In this document: positions 10,915-22,708 of the stretch, piece after piece | How positions within the stretch are numbered: position 1 is the stretch's first letter | How the letters are laid out: every line of letters begins with the position of its first letter | DNA from: Prorocentrum cordatum | Taxonomy: Eukaryota; Sar; Dinophyceae; Prorocentrales; Prorocentraceae | Direction: 5' to 3' | Length of the DNA: 64,000 nt | NCBI GenBank assembly: GCA_963575745.1 | Contig: CAUYUJ010007258.1 | Coordinates: forward strand, 1 to 64,000 | Position numbers and translations under genes: made by a program | Notes under the pieces: generated by a model | Told to the model about the DNA's origin: nothing | The model's input: only the letters and a program-made list of their open reading frames with translations | Database searches by the model: none

Positions 10915-11087
10915 GGAAAACGCCATACACATAAACTATTGGCGCACCGCGCGGATTTCTTGGATCTGCGCCGGGCCCCCCTGGCGGCGCCTCTGGCGCC
11001 GCCCCTGGCGCAGGGGCGGGGGGTCCCAGCGCGGATCCAAGAAATTCGCGCGGAGCGCCAAACAACTTAATGTGTATGACGTTTTTC
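10915..11087. mobile_element. foldback element with ~57-bp inverted arms
   Basis: The left arm (10915-10972, AAAACGCCATACACATAAAC then CGCGCGGATTTCTTGG) and right arm (11030-11087) are inverted copies at roughly 85 percent identity by eye. They enclose a GC-rich centre of CTGGCGGCGCCTCTGGCG units. A left-arm half copy precedes it at about 10735-10850 in direct orientation, with the same centre. There is no coding capacity, so this is probably a non-autonomous DNA element. Confidence 0.65.
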
Positions 11088-11109
11088 GATTACGGCCGCA
11101 GGACCTGAA

Positions 11110-11300
11110 AATAACACCGATCAACCGATCAACCGATAAACCGACTCATCGCAAGCGTGTCCAAATCTCAGCGCAGTATGGCTTTATCGGTTTATCGGTT
11201 TATCGGTATATTTCTCCGTCTACCAGTGTATCGGCCTGTCGGTTTATCAGTTGATCGGTTTATCGGTTGATCGGTTTATCGGTTTCTCGGCTCTGAGTTG
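11110..11300. repeat. CGGTTTAT/ATAAACCG octamer array, both orientations, site 1
   Basis: AACCGATC/AACCGATA units (11117-11150) are followed after about 30 bases by the opposite orientation, TTTATCGG units (11182-11206 and 11237-11290). The facing units could pair as a long hairpin. The same family is at 18515-18825. It is not the TTTAGGG telomere repeat. Confidence 0.75.
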
Positions 11301-11454
11301 TCGTAGTTGTCCGAGTGGTAATCCGTCGATTTTTTTTCTGAGGAATCCTGGAGAATCCTTTGAACCGCTCCGAGTGGTAATCCTTCAGAATGTTTATGTT
11401 GACTTCTTTGTCCTGAAGAACTCTCGTGGATCCCAAGGAATCCTTACAATATCT

Positions 11455-13593
<2,139 letters not shown>

Positions 13594-14307
13594 TATTGTG
13601 AAGGCCTTACGGCCGGTGCCGCCGACCCTGCAGGTATTGGCCGTCGATGGCGACGGGATGTGTGATCGCAGGAACGAGTTGAAGGACAACGTGACAGGGT
13701 AGGCGGAGGAAGTGTGTGAGGAGGAGGAGGAGTAGGCGGAGGAGGAGGCGGAGGAGGCGGAGGAGGAGGAGGAGGAGGAGGAGAAGGAGGAGGAGGAGGA
13801 GGGGGAGGAGGGAGGAGGGGGAGGAGGAGGAGGAGGAGGAGGAGGAGGAGGAGGAGGGGGAGACAAACGAAAAGGAGATGGAGAAGGTGGCAGAAGACGC
13901 TCAGGAGGCGAAGGAGGGAGGTGGTATTCTGACCCGGGACCCCTCCCGGACCACCCTCCGGGACCCTCCCCAGGACCCCCACCGGGACCCCCCCCAGGAC
14001 CCCCCTGGGGCTTTTCCAGGACCCCCAAGGAGGAGGGAGGTGGTATTCTGACCCGGGACCCTCCCCGGGACCCCCCCCCCCAGGACCCCCCCCCCCGGGA
14101 CCCCCCCCCCGGCCGCGGAAGGGAACAAAGGGAAGGGGAAACCCTTCGAGTCAATGTACCTTTTACGCAGGAGGAGGAGATGAAGGAGGAGGAGGAGGAG
14201 GAGTAGGGGGAGACGACCGAGAAGGAGACGGAGAAGGTGGGAAAGGGAAGGAGGCGCTGTCGAGAAGCACAACCCATTCCACACGCCGACAGGGTCGGCG
14301 GATTTGT
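13594..14307. repeat. purine-rich element bounded by GCCGCCGACCCT inverted ends, copy 2
   Basis: It begins with GTGAAGGCCTTACGGCC and GCCGCCGACCCT and ends with AGGGTCGGCGGATTTGT, as in 808-1431. The interior has GGA runs (13720-13860) and two copies of GGTGGTATTCTGACCCGGGA (13920 and 14039). A related string is found at 35587, so the filler is itself repetitive. Confidence 0.45.
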
Positions 14308-15006
14308 ACAACTACAACGAGCACGCGGATGTTGATGCTAATAATGATGTTGCTGCTGATGATGATGATGATGATGAGGATGATGCTGATGATGAACATG
14401 ATGATGAAACTGATGATGAAAATGATGCTGAAGGGGAGGAGGAGGGGAGGAGGAGGAAGACGAGCAGGAGGAGGGGGGGAGGCGGAGGGAAGAGGAAGAG
14501 GGGGAGGATAAGGAAGAGGAGGAGGAGGAGGAGGAAAAGGAGGAGGAGGGAAGAGGACAACGAGGAGCGGGAGGAGGAGGTCTTCGGCGGCTGTCTGAGA
14601 CTCGGTCACCCCAGGGGTGCGAAGATAATCTTGCTTCACGCGTCGCGGCCTAGGCTACAGAGCTGCCGTCCTCCCAGGTGGCCTCGCGATGGCCTCGCGA
14701 GGGCGCGAAGATATCTGTGCGTCGCGCTGCCGCCGTCGCCGGTGCCGCTGCTGTCGCCGCCGCCGTCGCCGCCGTCGCTGCGCCCGCGCGCGCGCCCGCG
14801 CCCGCGCGTGGCCGGGAGGATGATGGCGAGGATGGTGAGGAGGAAAAGGTGGAGGAGGAGCAGGAGGAGGATGAGGAGCGTGCGGAGAAGAGTAGGAGTA
14901 GGATGAGGAGGACGGGGGGGACGAGGAGGACGAGGAGAATGAGGAGGAGGAGGAGGAGGAGGAGAAGGAAGAGGAGGAGGAGTAGGAGGAGGCGGAGGAA
15001 GAGCCT
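14308..15006. other. gene-free stretch of GAT and GGA repeats
   Basis: GAT units (14325-14440), GGA units (14440-14580), a block repeated from 12362-12505 (14573-14715), a CGCC-rich run (14730-14815) and more GGA units (14820-15000). No gene is supported. Confidence 0.6.
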
Positions 15007-15172
15007 GTCCCCCTACAGGGGGATTTTCGACGACAAATATAAAATACTCCAAAAGTAATCAAAAAATATTACAAAAATAGTATGGGGATTATTTTTTTAG
15101 TATTTTTTGACCTTCTTGTAGGATTTCTGTGGTATTTTTATTTTTTCGTCGAAAATCCCCCTGGAGGGGGAC
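15007..15172. mobile_element. MITE-like element, family 2 (166 bp, AT-rich interior)
   Basis: Inverted ends of about 40 bases: GTCCCCCTACAGGGGG then ATTTTCGACGACAAATA on the left, and the same on the opposite strand with few changes on the right. The interior is strikingly AT-rich for this window (15060-15140). It has no ORF. Only one copy is seen here. Confidence 0.72.
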
Positions 15173-15189
15173 ACGCCCGGAGGAGGAGT

Positions 15190-15455
15190 AAGCCCGTTTC
15201 GCGCGAGACATCGTCGGAAGTCTGGGTTCCAACGCGCCACGACATGTGATTTTCTAAAGGAACTCGCCATGGACATCTTCACAACTCCGGCGCATTCCGC
15301 TTGAAACATCCTCGGCGTTCTGGGATCCGATATGTTTTGAGGCGAGGTGATCTGGCCACCATCGCCTGAGCCATCCTCACACTTCTGGATTCCAAGATGC
15401 CCTGCCCCATGGTAGTCCAGCCACTTTCGCCAGAGACATCCTCGTAATTCTATGA
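15190..15455. repeat. 66-70 bp satellite, block 1
   Basis: Four degenerate units share TTTCGCNNGAGACATCCTCG, then TTCTGGGATTCC, then ATGCCCTGCCCCATGG. The same satellite forms a longer block at 17600-18370. Confidence 0.65.
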
Positions 15456-15460
15456 CGCTT

Positions 15461-16690
15461 CGCTTTGCTATATATAAAAAACGTGGGCATAATGTTTCAC
15501 CCTAGACGCGATCGCTGCAATCCGTGCTGTGGCCGTCGCCGGACCTGCAGGCAGTGCTCCTTCCCTGGTGCCGCTCCCTGCCCAGCCCCCGCTGCTCCCC
15601 GCCCTTGGGAACACGGGCAGCGGTCTGCTGACAATACTGGCTCTTGGACTACCGCTGGGACCGTGGTCCACCGGTCCCCCGTCGGCCTTCGGCCCGCTGT
15701 AGTTGTTTTCACTCTTGGCGCGTCCCTCCCCCGCGCCCCCGGGCGCCCTGCCGTGTCGGGGTGTCCCCCCCCTCGGCTGGGCTCCCGGTCTCCCTGCCAG
15801 TTCGGTGGGTCGTCCCCCGCCGGCCCTGGCTTCTCTGCTTTTCCGCCCACGTCGCGGTTTTCCTCCCCCTGGGTGGGGGCCGGTTCAGCCTAGGCACTCC
15901 GTGTTTCCGCCACTCCGCGGTTGCCACCCTGGTTTCAGTACTGGAGTTCTCCCCGCGGTGTCAGTGTACGTCTGTCGCCACCACCGGTGTGCTGACTTCG
16001 GGCACGCGTTCCCTACTCAGGGCTTCTGGTGCGCGACTTCGCTGGCGCCACCTCTTGCACCCGTCTGGATTCGGGCCGCAGCTTGGTTTCCGGGGTTGTT
16101 ACCACGGCTTCTTTCGTGGTGCCCCGCGCCATTTTGGCCGCGCTGCAGCTTGGCTGCTCCTCGCACTTGTGCGTTCTGCTGCTGTTGAGCCTCCTGGTCC
16201 CGGCCACCCCGGTACCTCGCAGCCTGCCAGCTCACGCCCACACGGGGCCCCAATTCGACCTCGGACAGTCGGTTCAGTTGGCCGCGGCCACCCTGGTACC
16301 TTCGCAGTAGTCGGGGGCTTACGCCCTTGCATCTAATTACGCGTCTGCTACTGTCCCTGGTCGCCGGTCTTCCCGTCTACCTGCAGCTTCCGACGCGTTG
16401 CATACGTGCACCCTGGCAGTAGTGGTATTCAGCCACAGCCAGCCCCTTCCACTCGCCGGCCCGCCGCTGAGGTGCTGCGTGAGGCTCCGCCCCGCCGCTT
16501 TAGGTAATTCGTCGTTGCGTGCCCCGCTTTGACCTGACTCGCCGCTGGTGCGCTCGCCTTCGGCCGATGACTAAACAAGTATCCCCACCAGCCCATCCAG
16601 AAACGATGCCCAGGAAAGCTGACGGAAGAAGGGAAGAAGAGAATCACATAGTGAACCGGAGCGGGCAACAACGGTGAATTGGGAGATCTC
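15461..16690. other. gene-free GC-rich stretch
   Basis: Proline- and arginine-rich open frames exist on both strands but follow base composition and show no family resemblance. The string GGCCACCCCGGTACC and a variant recur near 16200 and 16290. Nothing else is recognised. Confidence 0.4.
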
Positions 16691-16935
16691 GTGTGGCGAA
16701 GGTTGCAAGTGTTATTGCTGGTGTTCTTGCTCCTGCTGGTCCTGCTGCTGCTGTTGCTGTTGCTAGTGCTGCTGCTGTTGTTGCTGATGGTGCTGGTTCT
16801 CGGATGATGAGTAGACGGGTAAGGGGGAGGAGGATGAGGAGGAGGAGGAGGAGGAGGAGGAGGAGGAGAGGAGGAGGAGGATGGGAAAAAGAAGAAGGAC
16901 AAGGAGAAGGAGGAGGAAACAGGGCGGACATATGA
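16691..16935. repeat. TGC/TGT and GGA microsatellites
   Basis: Degenerate TGCTGT units (16710-16800) are followed by GGA units (16825-16920). Confidence 0.8.
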
Positions 16936-16936
16936 T

Positions 16937-17355
16937 CCTCTTAGGATGTCTCTTGAGGGTTGTTTTGGAAACCTCTTGGAGCGTCTGGGGGGGGATCTTG
17001 GGGGCTTCGGGGATCCTCGTGAAGCCTCTTCGGGTCTCTTGGAGGTCTCTTGAATGCCTCTCGGAGCCCCTTGGAATATCTCGTGGGTGGTTGTTTTGAA
17101 GCCTCTTGGGACGTCTCGGGGGTCTCTTAGCGGTCCTGAGGACTCTTGGACGTCTTGGGTGCCTCGGGGAGGCCGCTTGGGGTTCTCTTGGGTGTCTTTT
17201 GGGGGTCTCTTGGGGCCATTTTGGTGCTATCTTGGGGCCATCCTGGGGCCTCTTGGGGCCTTCTGGGCACCTCTTGGGCCCGTCTGGGCTCCCTTGGGGG
17301 CCTTGTCGGGGCATTCTTGGAAGCTTTAGGGGCTCTCTTGGGGCCATCTTGGATG
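16937..17355. repeat. degenerate CTCTTGGGG repeat, block 1
   Basis: Irregular 10-25 base spacing of CTCTTGGGGYC/CTTGGGTGCC. The same family lies at 25880-26300 in this orientation, and at 28500-33470 in reverse complement (CCCCAAGAGGCC). The 250 bases after it hold nothing recognised. Confidence 0.75.
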
Positions 17356-17599
17356 ATAATATCGGTCAACGAAGGGGGGGCCCTTAATTACGGTCCCCCC
17401 CCAGGAGGCCAAAATGGGGCCAACACCAGAGTAAAACCAATGATTTTGTTTCCTCGCCGAGGCCGTTTGGACGCCCTGACACCTCCCCGCCCCCCCCGTC
17501 CAGGTCCATGGGGAGGGGGCAGAGGGAGGGGTAAACCCCTCCCCGAAGGGGAAGAAGAAGGGGTGGAAGAGGAAACGCCCTAAATCACCGACGCCCAGA

Positions 17600-18370
17600 G
17601 GGCTGGTGGGATTCTAGATTCCGAAACGCCCTCGGCTCAGGTGGACATACTACTTTTGCTTAAGATTTCCTTGCAAATCTGACCTCGGAGGTACCCTGCC
17701 CCATGGTGGTTTGGTTATTTTCGCCTGTAACATCCCCGCAACTGTGGCTGCCGAGACGCCCAGGGTTGAGGTGTTCAGGCCACTTTCGCGTCAGACATCC
17801 TCGCATGTCTGACCGCGGAGTTGCCCTGCCCCCAGCCCCATGGTGATCAGACCACTTTCGCCTGCTGCATCCTCGCAGCTGTGGGTTCTGGGATGCCCTG
17901 AGCAAAGATATTCGCGCCATTTTCGCTTGAGTCATCCTCGCAACGCTAACCTCAGATACTCCCTGCCCCAAATTGTGCTGGCCAGTTCCGCCTAGACAAA
18001 CTTGCAGCGTTGACCTGGGATGCGCCCTGCCTTGAAGTAGTCTGACACCGGATCTGCCGCGAGATTCGGTGTTCAGGCCACTTTCGCCTGATACGCCCTC
18101 GCACCTCTAATTTCGATGATGCCCCACCCCATGGCGGTCCGGCCGCTTTCGCCTGCGACATCCTCGCAACAGTGGATTCCGAGACGCCTAAAGCTGACCT
18201 GTTCAAGCCATTTTCGCATGAGACATCCTCGTAACCCTCGGTTCTGAGATGCCTTGAGCTGAGTGCTCAGGCCACTTTCGCCTTAAGCATCCTAAGAGAT
18301 CTGACCTCGGATATGCCCTGCCCCAAGTTGGTTCGACCACTGTCGCTTGAGACCCTCGCAGGGCCTACGC
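17600..18370. repeat. 66-70 bp satellite, block 2
   Basis: About eleven degenerate units with the pattern GGCCACTTTCGCCTGAGACAT, CCTCGCA, then CTGACCTCGG or GGGTTCTGAGATGCCCTG and CCCCATGGTGG. It is related to 15190-15455. Confidence 0.75.
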
Positions 18371-18514
18371 TACCACGCAGATCATTGTATGCAACGGGAG
18401 AAGCTCGGACCCCTGCGGAACTTCGTCCGCACTAGAGCCAATCACAAAATTCACGCTGATCAGGGAGAGCCGCCCCAGAGCCGTCGCCGTCGTCGTCGCG
18501 GCGGGAGACTGACA

Positions 18515-18825
18515 ACCGGCCGATAAACCGATAAATCGGTAAACCGATATGTTTCGCAAGGATCGACTCCTCAGGGTTGCCGCCAGCGGTTTTAGTCACC
18601 GATGAGACGATAAACAGATAAACCGATAAACCGATACACCGACGAAGAGAAAGAGAGCGCGCCAGCCATCGTCTCTATGTTCGCAGATAAAGTTTATCGG
18701 TTGACCGGTTTATCGGTTTATCAACCGATACATCGAAGTAATCATATCGGTTTATCGGTCGATTTGCCGATCAACCGATCAACCGATAATTTTTCATCGG
18801 TTTATCGGTTTATTGGTCGGATGGA
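18515..18825. repeat. CGGTTTAT/ATAAACCG octamer array, site 2
   Basis: Clusters of CGATAAAC (18518-18550 and 18600-18645) precede clusters of TTTATCGG (18690-18720, 18748-18760 and 18797-18815), with mixed units between. This is the same arrangement as 11110-11300. Confidence 0.75.
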
Positions 18826-19633
18826 TTTCCGGAGGCCGTTGCCGCTGCACTCTTTTTTCCTTTCTTCGCAACCTAGACGTTCTCGTTCGCTGAACTGCTG
18901 TCCCCATGGAGGAGGCTTCTCCAAACATCTGCGTCCAAAGGCTTCGAGTTGGTTTGCTCTGATTTGGACCATCACCGCCACCATCGCCACCACCACCACT
19001 ATCTGCATAATCACAATCTGCAGCTCTGGGCCAGGACCCAGAACTCCGACGTCGATGTTTGACAAAATGTCTCCCCAGAGGGACCTCTTCCTGGGTACCG
19101 TTTTCTTGTTTTTCTTATTCTTCTTCGTCTTCTTCTTCTTCTTCTTCTTCCAAGGAGGGCACGTGCACTGACCCTGGCCCCAGGATGTGCCCGTCCAGCA
19201 CCAGCGCACCGTGGCGCACACTTTCTTCTCGCCCTGCCCCTCATGGGGCACTCTAGGGGGGAATAGGCAGGCACGCGGGGGCAACGCACCGACACCGAAG
19301 CACAACCTCATCGCCGACAGGGGGCCGGATGGCCCACCCCGCTGAGGAACGTGCGGTCTCGCCATCGGGGGCCCATTCCCGATCTGTCGGTGATTCGTCA
19401 CCGATCCCAGCTCGATGGTGCCCCCTATCGTTCCCCCTCGATGCCCCAAGGCATCGGCGGCGTGCGCCCCCGGGTCGCGGTGCGAGGTGCCCGCCGGCGC
19501 CGCGTGGGTGCTGGACGCCAGCATCGACGTCGAGTCGCTCACCATTCGAGGGGAGTTGAGGCCACCATGCCAGCATCGTCTTCGATGCCAGATCTTGAGA
19601 TGAGCTTGAAAACGTTGGGGGTGTTTTTTGCTC
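18826..19633. other. gene-free stretch
   Basis: Unique sequence with short CACCAT (18970-19000) and TTC (19118-19152) runs. No gene or shared repeat was recognised. Confidence 0.4.
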
Positions 19634-19690
19634 CCAACCATCCTGTGGGGTTGGGTTCTCGTTTTGAAGAGACAGCGCCCCGCGTCCACT
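19634..19690 (+). repeat. CCCAACC-hairpin element, copy 1
   Basis: CCCAACC, an 8-base loop, then GGTTGGG form a perfect 7-bp hairpin, followed by TTCTCGTTTTGAAGAGACAG and CGCC. Copies are at 34076-34125 (same strand) and 27437-27491 (opposite strand). Each copy lies within about 40-150 bases of a trinucleotide array. Confidence 0.7.
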
Positions 19691-19729
19691 CCTTCCTGCC
19701 TCCTCACCCTCCTCCCTCCCTCCACCAGC

Positions 19730-19809
19730 AGCATCGTCATCATCGTCTTCGTCATCGCAATCATCATCATCATCAGCATCATCATCATCATCAACATCAT
19801 CATCATCAG

Positions 19810-19848
<39 letters not shown>

Positions 19849-19849
19849 T

Positions 19850-19882
<33 letters not shown>

Positions 19883-19889
19883 TATCATT

Positions 19890-19954
<65 letters not shown>

Positions 19955-20072
19955 AATCAGAATCATCATCAGCAGCAGCATCAGCATCAGCAACAGCATC
20001 ATCATTATCATCATCGTGGTCGTCGTCGTCACCATCGTCATCGTCGTCATCATCATCAGCACCACCATCATG

Positions 20073-20146
<74 letters not shown>

Positions 20147-20215
20147 TATCATTATCATCGTCGTCATCACTACCATCGTCGTCATCATCGCCGTCATCAT
20201 CACCATCACCGCCAT
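19730..20215. repeat. long CAT microsatellite
   Basis: Almost 490 bases of CAT with interruptions (CAG, CGT). Poly-His, Ile, Asp and Met frames are artefacts. Confidence 0.95.
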
Positions 20216-22170
20216 CAGCTTCGGCACACCCCTCACACGTTTCGTGGCCCCATTGGGAGCTCCACCGAAGGCCCCAGTGGAGGTGTCCACATGCGTCCGC
20301 GCCACCCATGTCTGCACACCTCTCACATGGTTTGTGGCCCCAAAGGGAGCTCCACCGAAGCCCCAGTCGCGCTGTCCACATGCGTCCGCGCCACCCATTT
20401 CGGCGCACCTCTTACGCATTTCGTGGCCCCATAAGGAGCTCCACCGAAAGGCCCCAGTGACGGTGTCCACATGCGTCCGCGCCACCCATGTCGGCACACC
20501 CCTCACACGCTTCGTGGCCCCATAGGGAGCTCCAGCGAAGGCCCACCGAAAGCCCCAGGCGCGGTGTCCACATGCGTCCGCGCCACCCATGTCGGCACAC
20601 CCCTCATACGCTTCGTGCCCCCATAGGGAGCTCCACCGAAGGCCCCAGCCACATGCGTCCGCGCCACCCATGTCTGCACACCATTCCCATGGTTCGTGGC
20701 CCCAAAGGGAGCTCCACCGAAGGCCCCAGTGGCGGTGTCCACATGCGTCCGCGCCACCCGCCTGCACACCCCTCACACGCTTCGTGGCCCCATAGGGAGC
20801 TCCACCGAAGGCCCCAGTGGCGGTGTCCACATGCGTCCGCGCCACCCATTCCGGCGCACCCCTCACACGCGTTGCGTGGCCCCATAGAGAGCTCCAGCGA
20901 AAGGCCCCAGTGGCGGTGTCCACATGCGTCCGCGCCACCCATGTCGGCACACCCCTCACACGCTTTGTGCCCCCATAGGGAGCTCCATCGAAAGGCCCCA
21001 GTGACGGTGTCCACATGCGTCCGCGCCACCCATGTCGGCACGCCCCTCACACGTTTCGTGGCCCCATAGGGAGCCCCAGTGGCGGTGTCCACATGCGTCT
21101 GCGCCACCCATGTCAGTACACCCCTCACACGTTGCGTGGCCCCACAGGGAGCTCCACCGAAGGCTCCAGTGGCGGTGTCCACATGCGTCCGCGCCACCCA
21201 TGTCGGCACACCCCTCACACGTTTCGTGGCCCCATAGGGATCGCCACCGAATCAGATATTTGCTATTGCGGTACTCACGGCTGCAAATGGTTTGGCCCCT
21301 CGCAAGGAGAATTGTCACGGTCATGCGTTTGTTCATGATTTCCTGTGGTGGTGAGTTCTCGCTTGGAATCAGCAGAGCCCCGCGTTTCCTCCTCTCCTCT
21401 CCTCCTCTCTGATCCCCTGTCTGCCATTGTCCTCTGCGCGCACGTTTCGGCACACCCCTCACACGATTCCTTGCCCTACAGGGAGCTCCACCGAAGCCCT
21501 CAGGGGAGAGGGAGGAAGGAGGGACCGCATGCGGTTTTCACTCATTGGCACACCCCTCACACGCTTCGTCGCCCCATGGGGAGTTCCATTGAAGCTCCCA
21601 GGAGGGGGGAGTGTCGCACTCGGTTCTCACCCAGTTCGGCGCACCCCTCTCACGTGTCTTGTGGCCTTTCGGGGGCTCCACCTAGACCCTCAGGGGAGGG
21701 GTGGGTCGCATGCGGTTCTCACCCGCTTCGGCACACCCGTCACACGTTGCGTGACCCCACAGGGAGCTCCACCGAAGCCCTCAGGGAGTGAGCCCGCGTG
21801 CGGTTACCACACATTTTGGCACACCACTGACACGTTTGGTGACACACAGGGAGCTGAGCTGCACCGGAGCCCCCAGAAGAGTGGTTTTGCAAACGGTTCC
21901 CACCCATCTCGGCACATCCCTCACACGCTTCGTTGCCCCACAGGGGGCTCCACCGAAGCCCTTGGGCGGCCCATGCCGCATCCTTCGCACGTTTTGTGGC
22001 CCCGTAGGGAGCTCCACCTCAGGCCGGAGTGGCACAGCTCGCATGCGTCCCTTGACCCATGCCGGCACACCCTTCACACGCTTCGTGGCCCCGCAGGGAG
22101 CTTCAACGGAGGGCCCAGAGACACCCGGGCCCCTTCCGGCACACCCCTCACACGGTTCGTGCCCCGCAGG
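20216..22170. repeat. ~91-bp satellite, about 20 units
   Basis: The unit contains CACACCCCTCACACG, then CGTGGCCCCATAGGGAGCTC, CACCGAAGGCCCCAGTGG, GTGTCCACATGCGTCCG and CGCCACCCATG. It is regular from 20216 to about 21235, is interrupted at 21240-21430, then is more divergent to 22170. Spacing is mostly 90-95 bases. Long minus-strand frames run through it but change register between units, so I do not call a protein. Confidence 0.85.
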
Positions 22171-22708
22171 GAGCGATGTTGAAGGCGATGTTCACAAGTG
22201 CGGTGCTCACATCCGCACATTGTTGGGTCCTTCGCCAGGAGAGTTGATCTTCCAGTTTGTGGCGCAGTCGTTGTCACGTTCTCAGGTGTAGTATCGGCCC
22301 GTGGTCACCTGCCCATTTTCAATATTGCTTCTTCGAATGCAGATATCACAGTGCCGCTTGCCTGAAGTGCACTTTCTGCACATGGAGGTGCCGCTTTCAA
22401 ATTGTAGTTCGGGTAAGAGTCAAAGCGAATAGTGGAAACAGGGGGCAAGAAACGCTCCCAGCGCTTTCAAGAACAGCTCAGCCCAGACACCCTCGCGTCG
22501 CGAGAAAGAACCAAACGGAAGGCTCTGGACGATTTTCAGCACCTCGATAGCTTTTTTGAAGGCCGTCAAACAACGGCTCGGGATGCGAGGTCAGTCCCGA
22601 GGAAGGGGTCCAGGCTAAAGAAGCACGGTCCTTAGGGAAAGGGATCCTGAGGTCGTTCACCATTTTTGGCTTTCCCCGCGCCCTGGAACCGTCGAAGAAG
22701 GACTCGGG
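22171..22708. other. sequence upstream of the G8 gene, possible intron
   Basis: No coding exon recognised. Two related 45-base segments (about 22545-22595 and 22675-22715), each containing GGACTCGGGATG or GGCTCGGGATG, flank the presumed exon start. The missing first half of the G8 domain should be encoded further upstream, in or beyond the satellite. Confidence 0.35.

Noticed and set aside
11110-11300. Telomere-like array
   Set aside because: The unit is CGGTTTAT in both orientations, not TTTAGGG, and it is internal.
17730-17745. Minus-strand copy of the AGTN hairpin (CCGCAACTGTGG)
   Set aside because: One mismatch, part of a satellite unit whose sister units do not keep it; treated as chance.
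19253-21016. 587-codon minus-strand frame across the CAT array and satellite
   Set aside because: It is made of poly-Asp/Met from CAT repeats joined to satellite units whose reading register changes from unit to unit; no domain resemblance.
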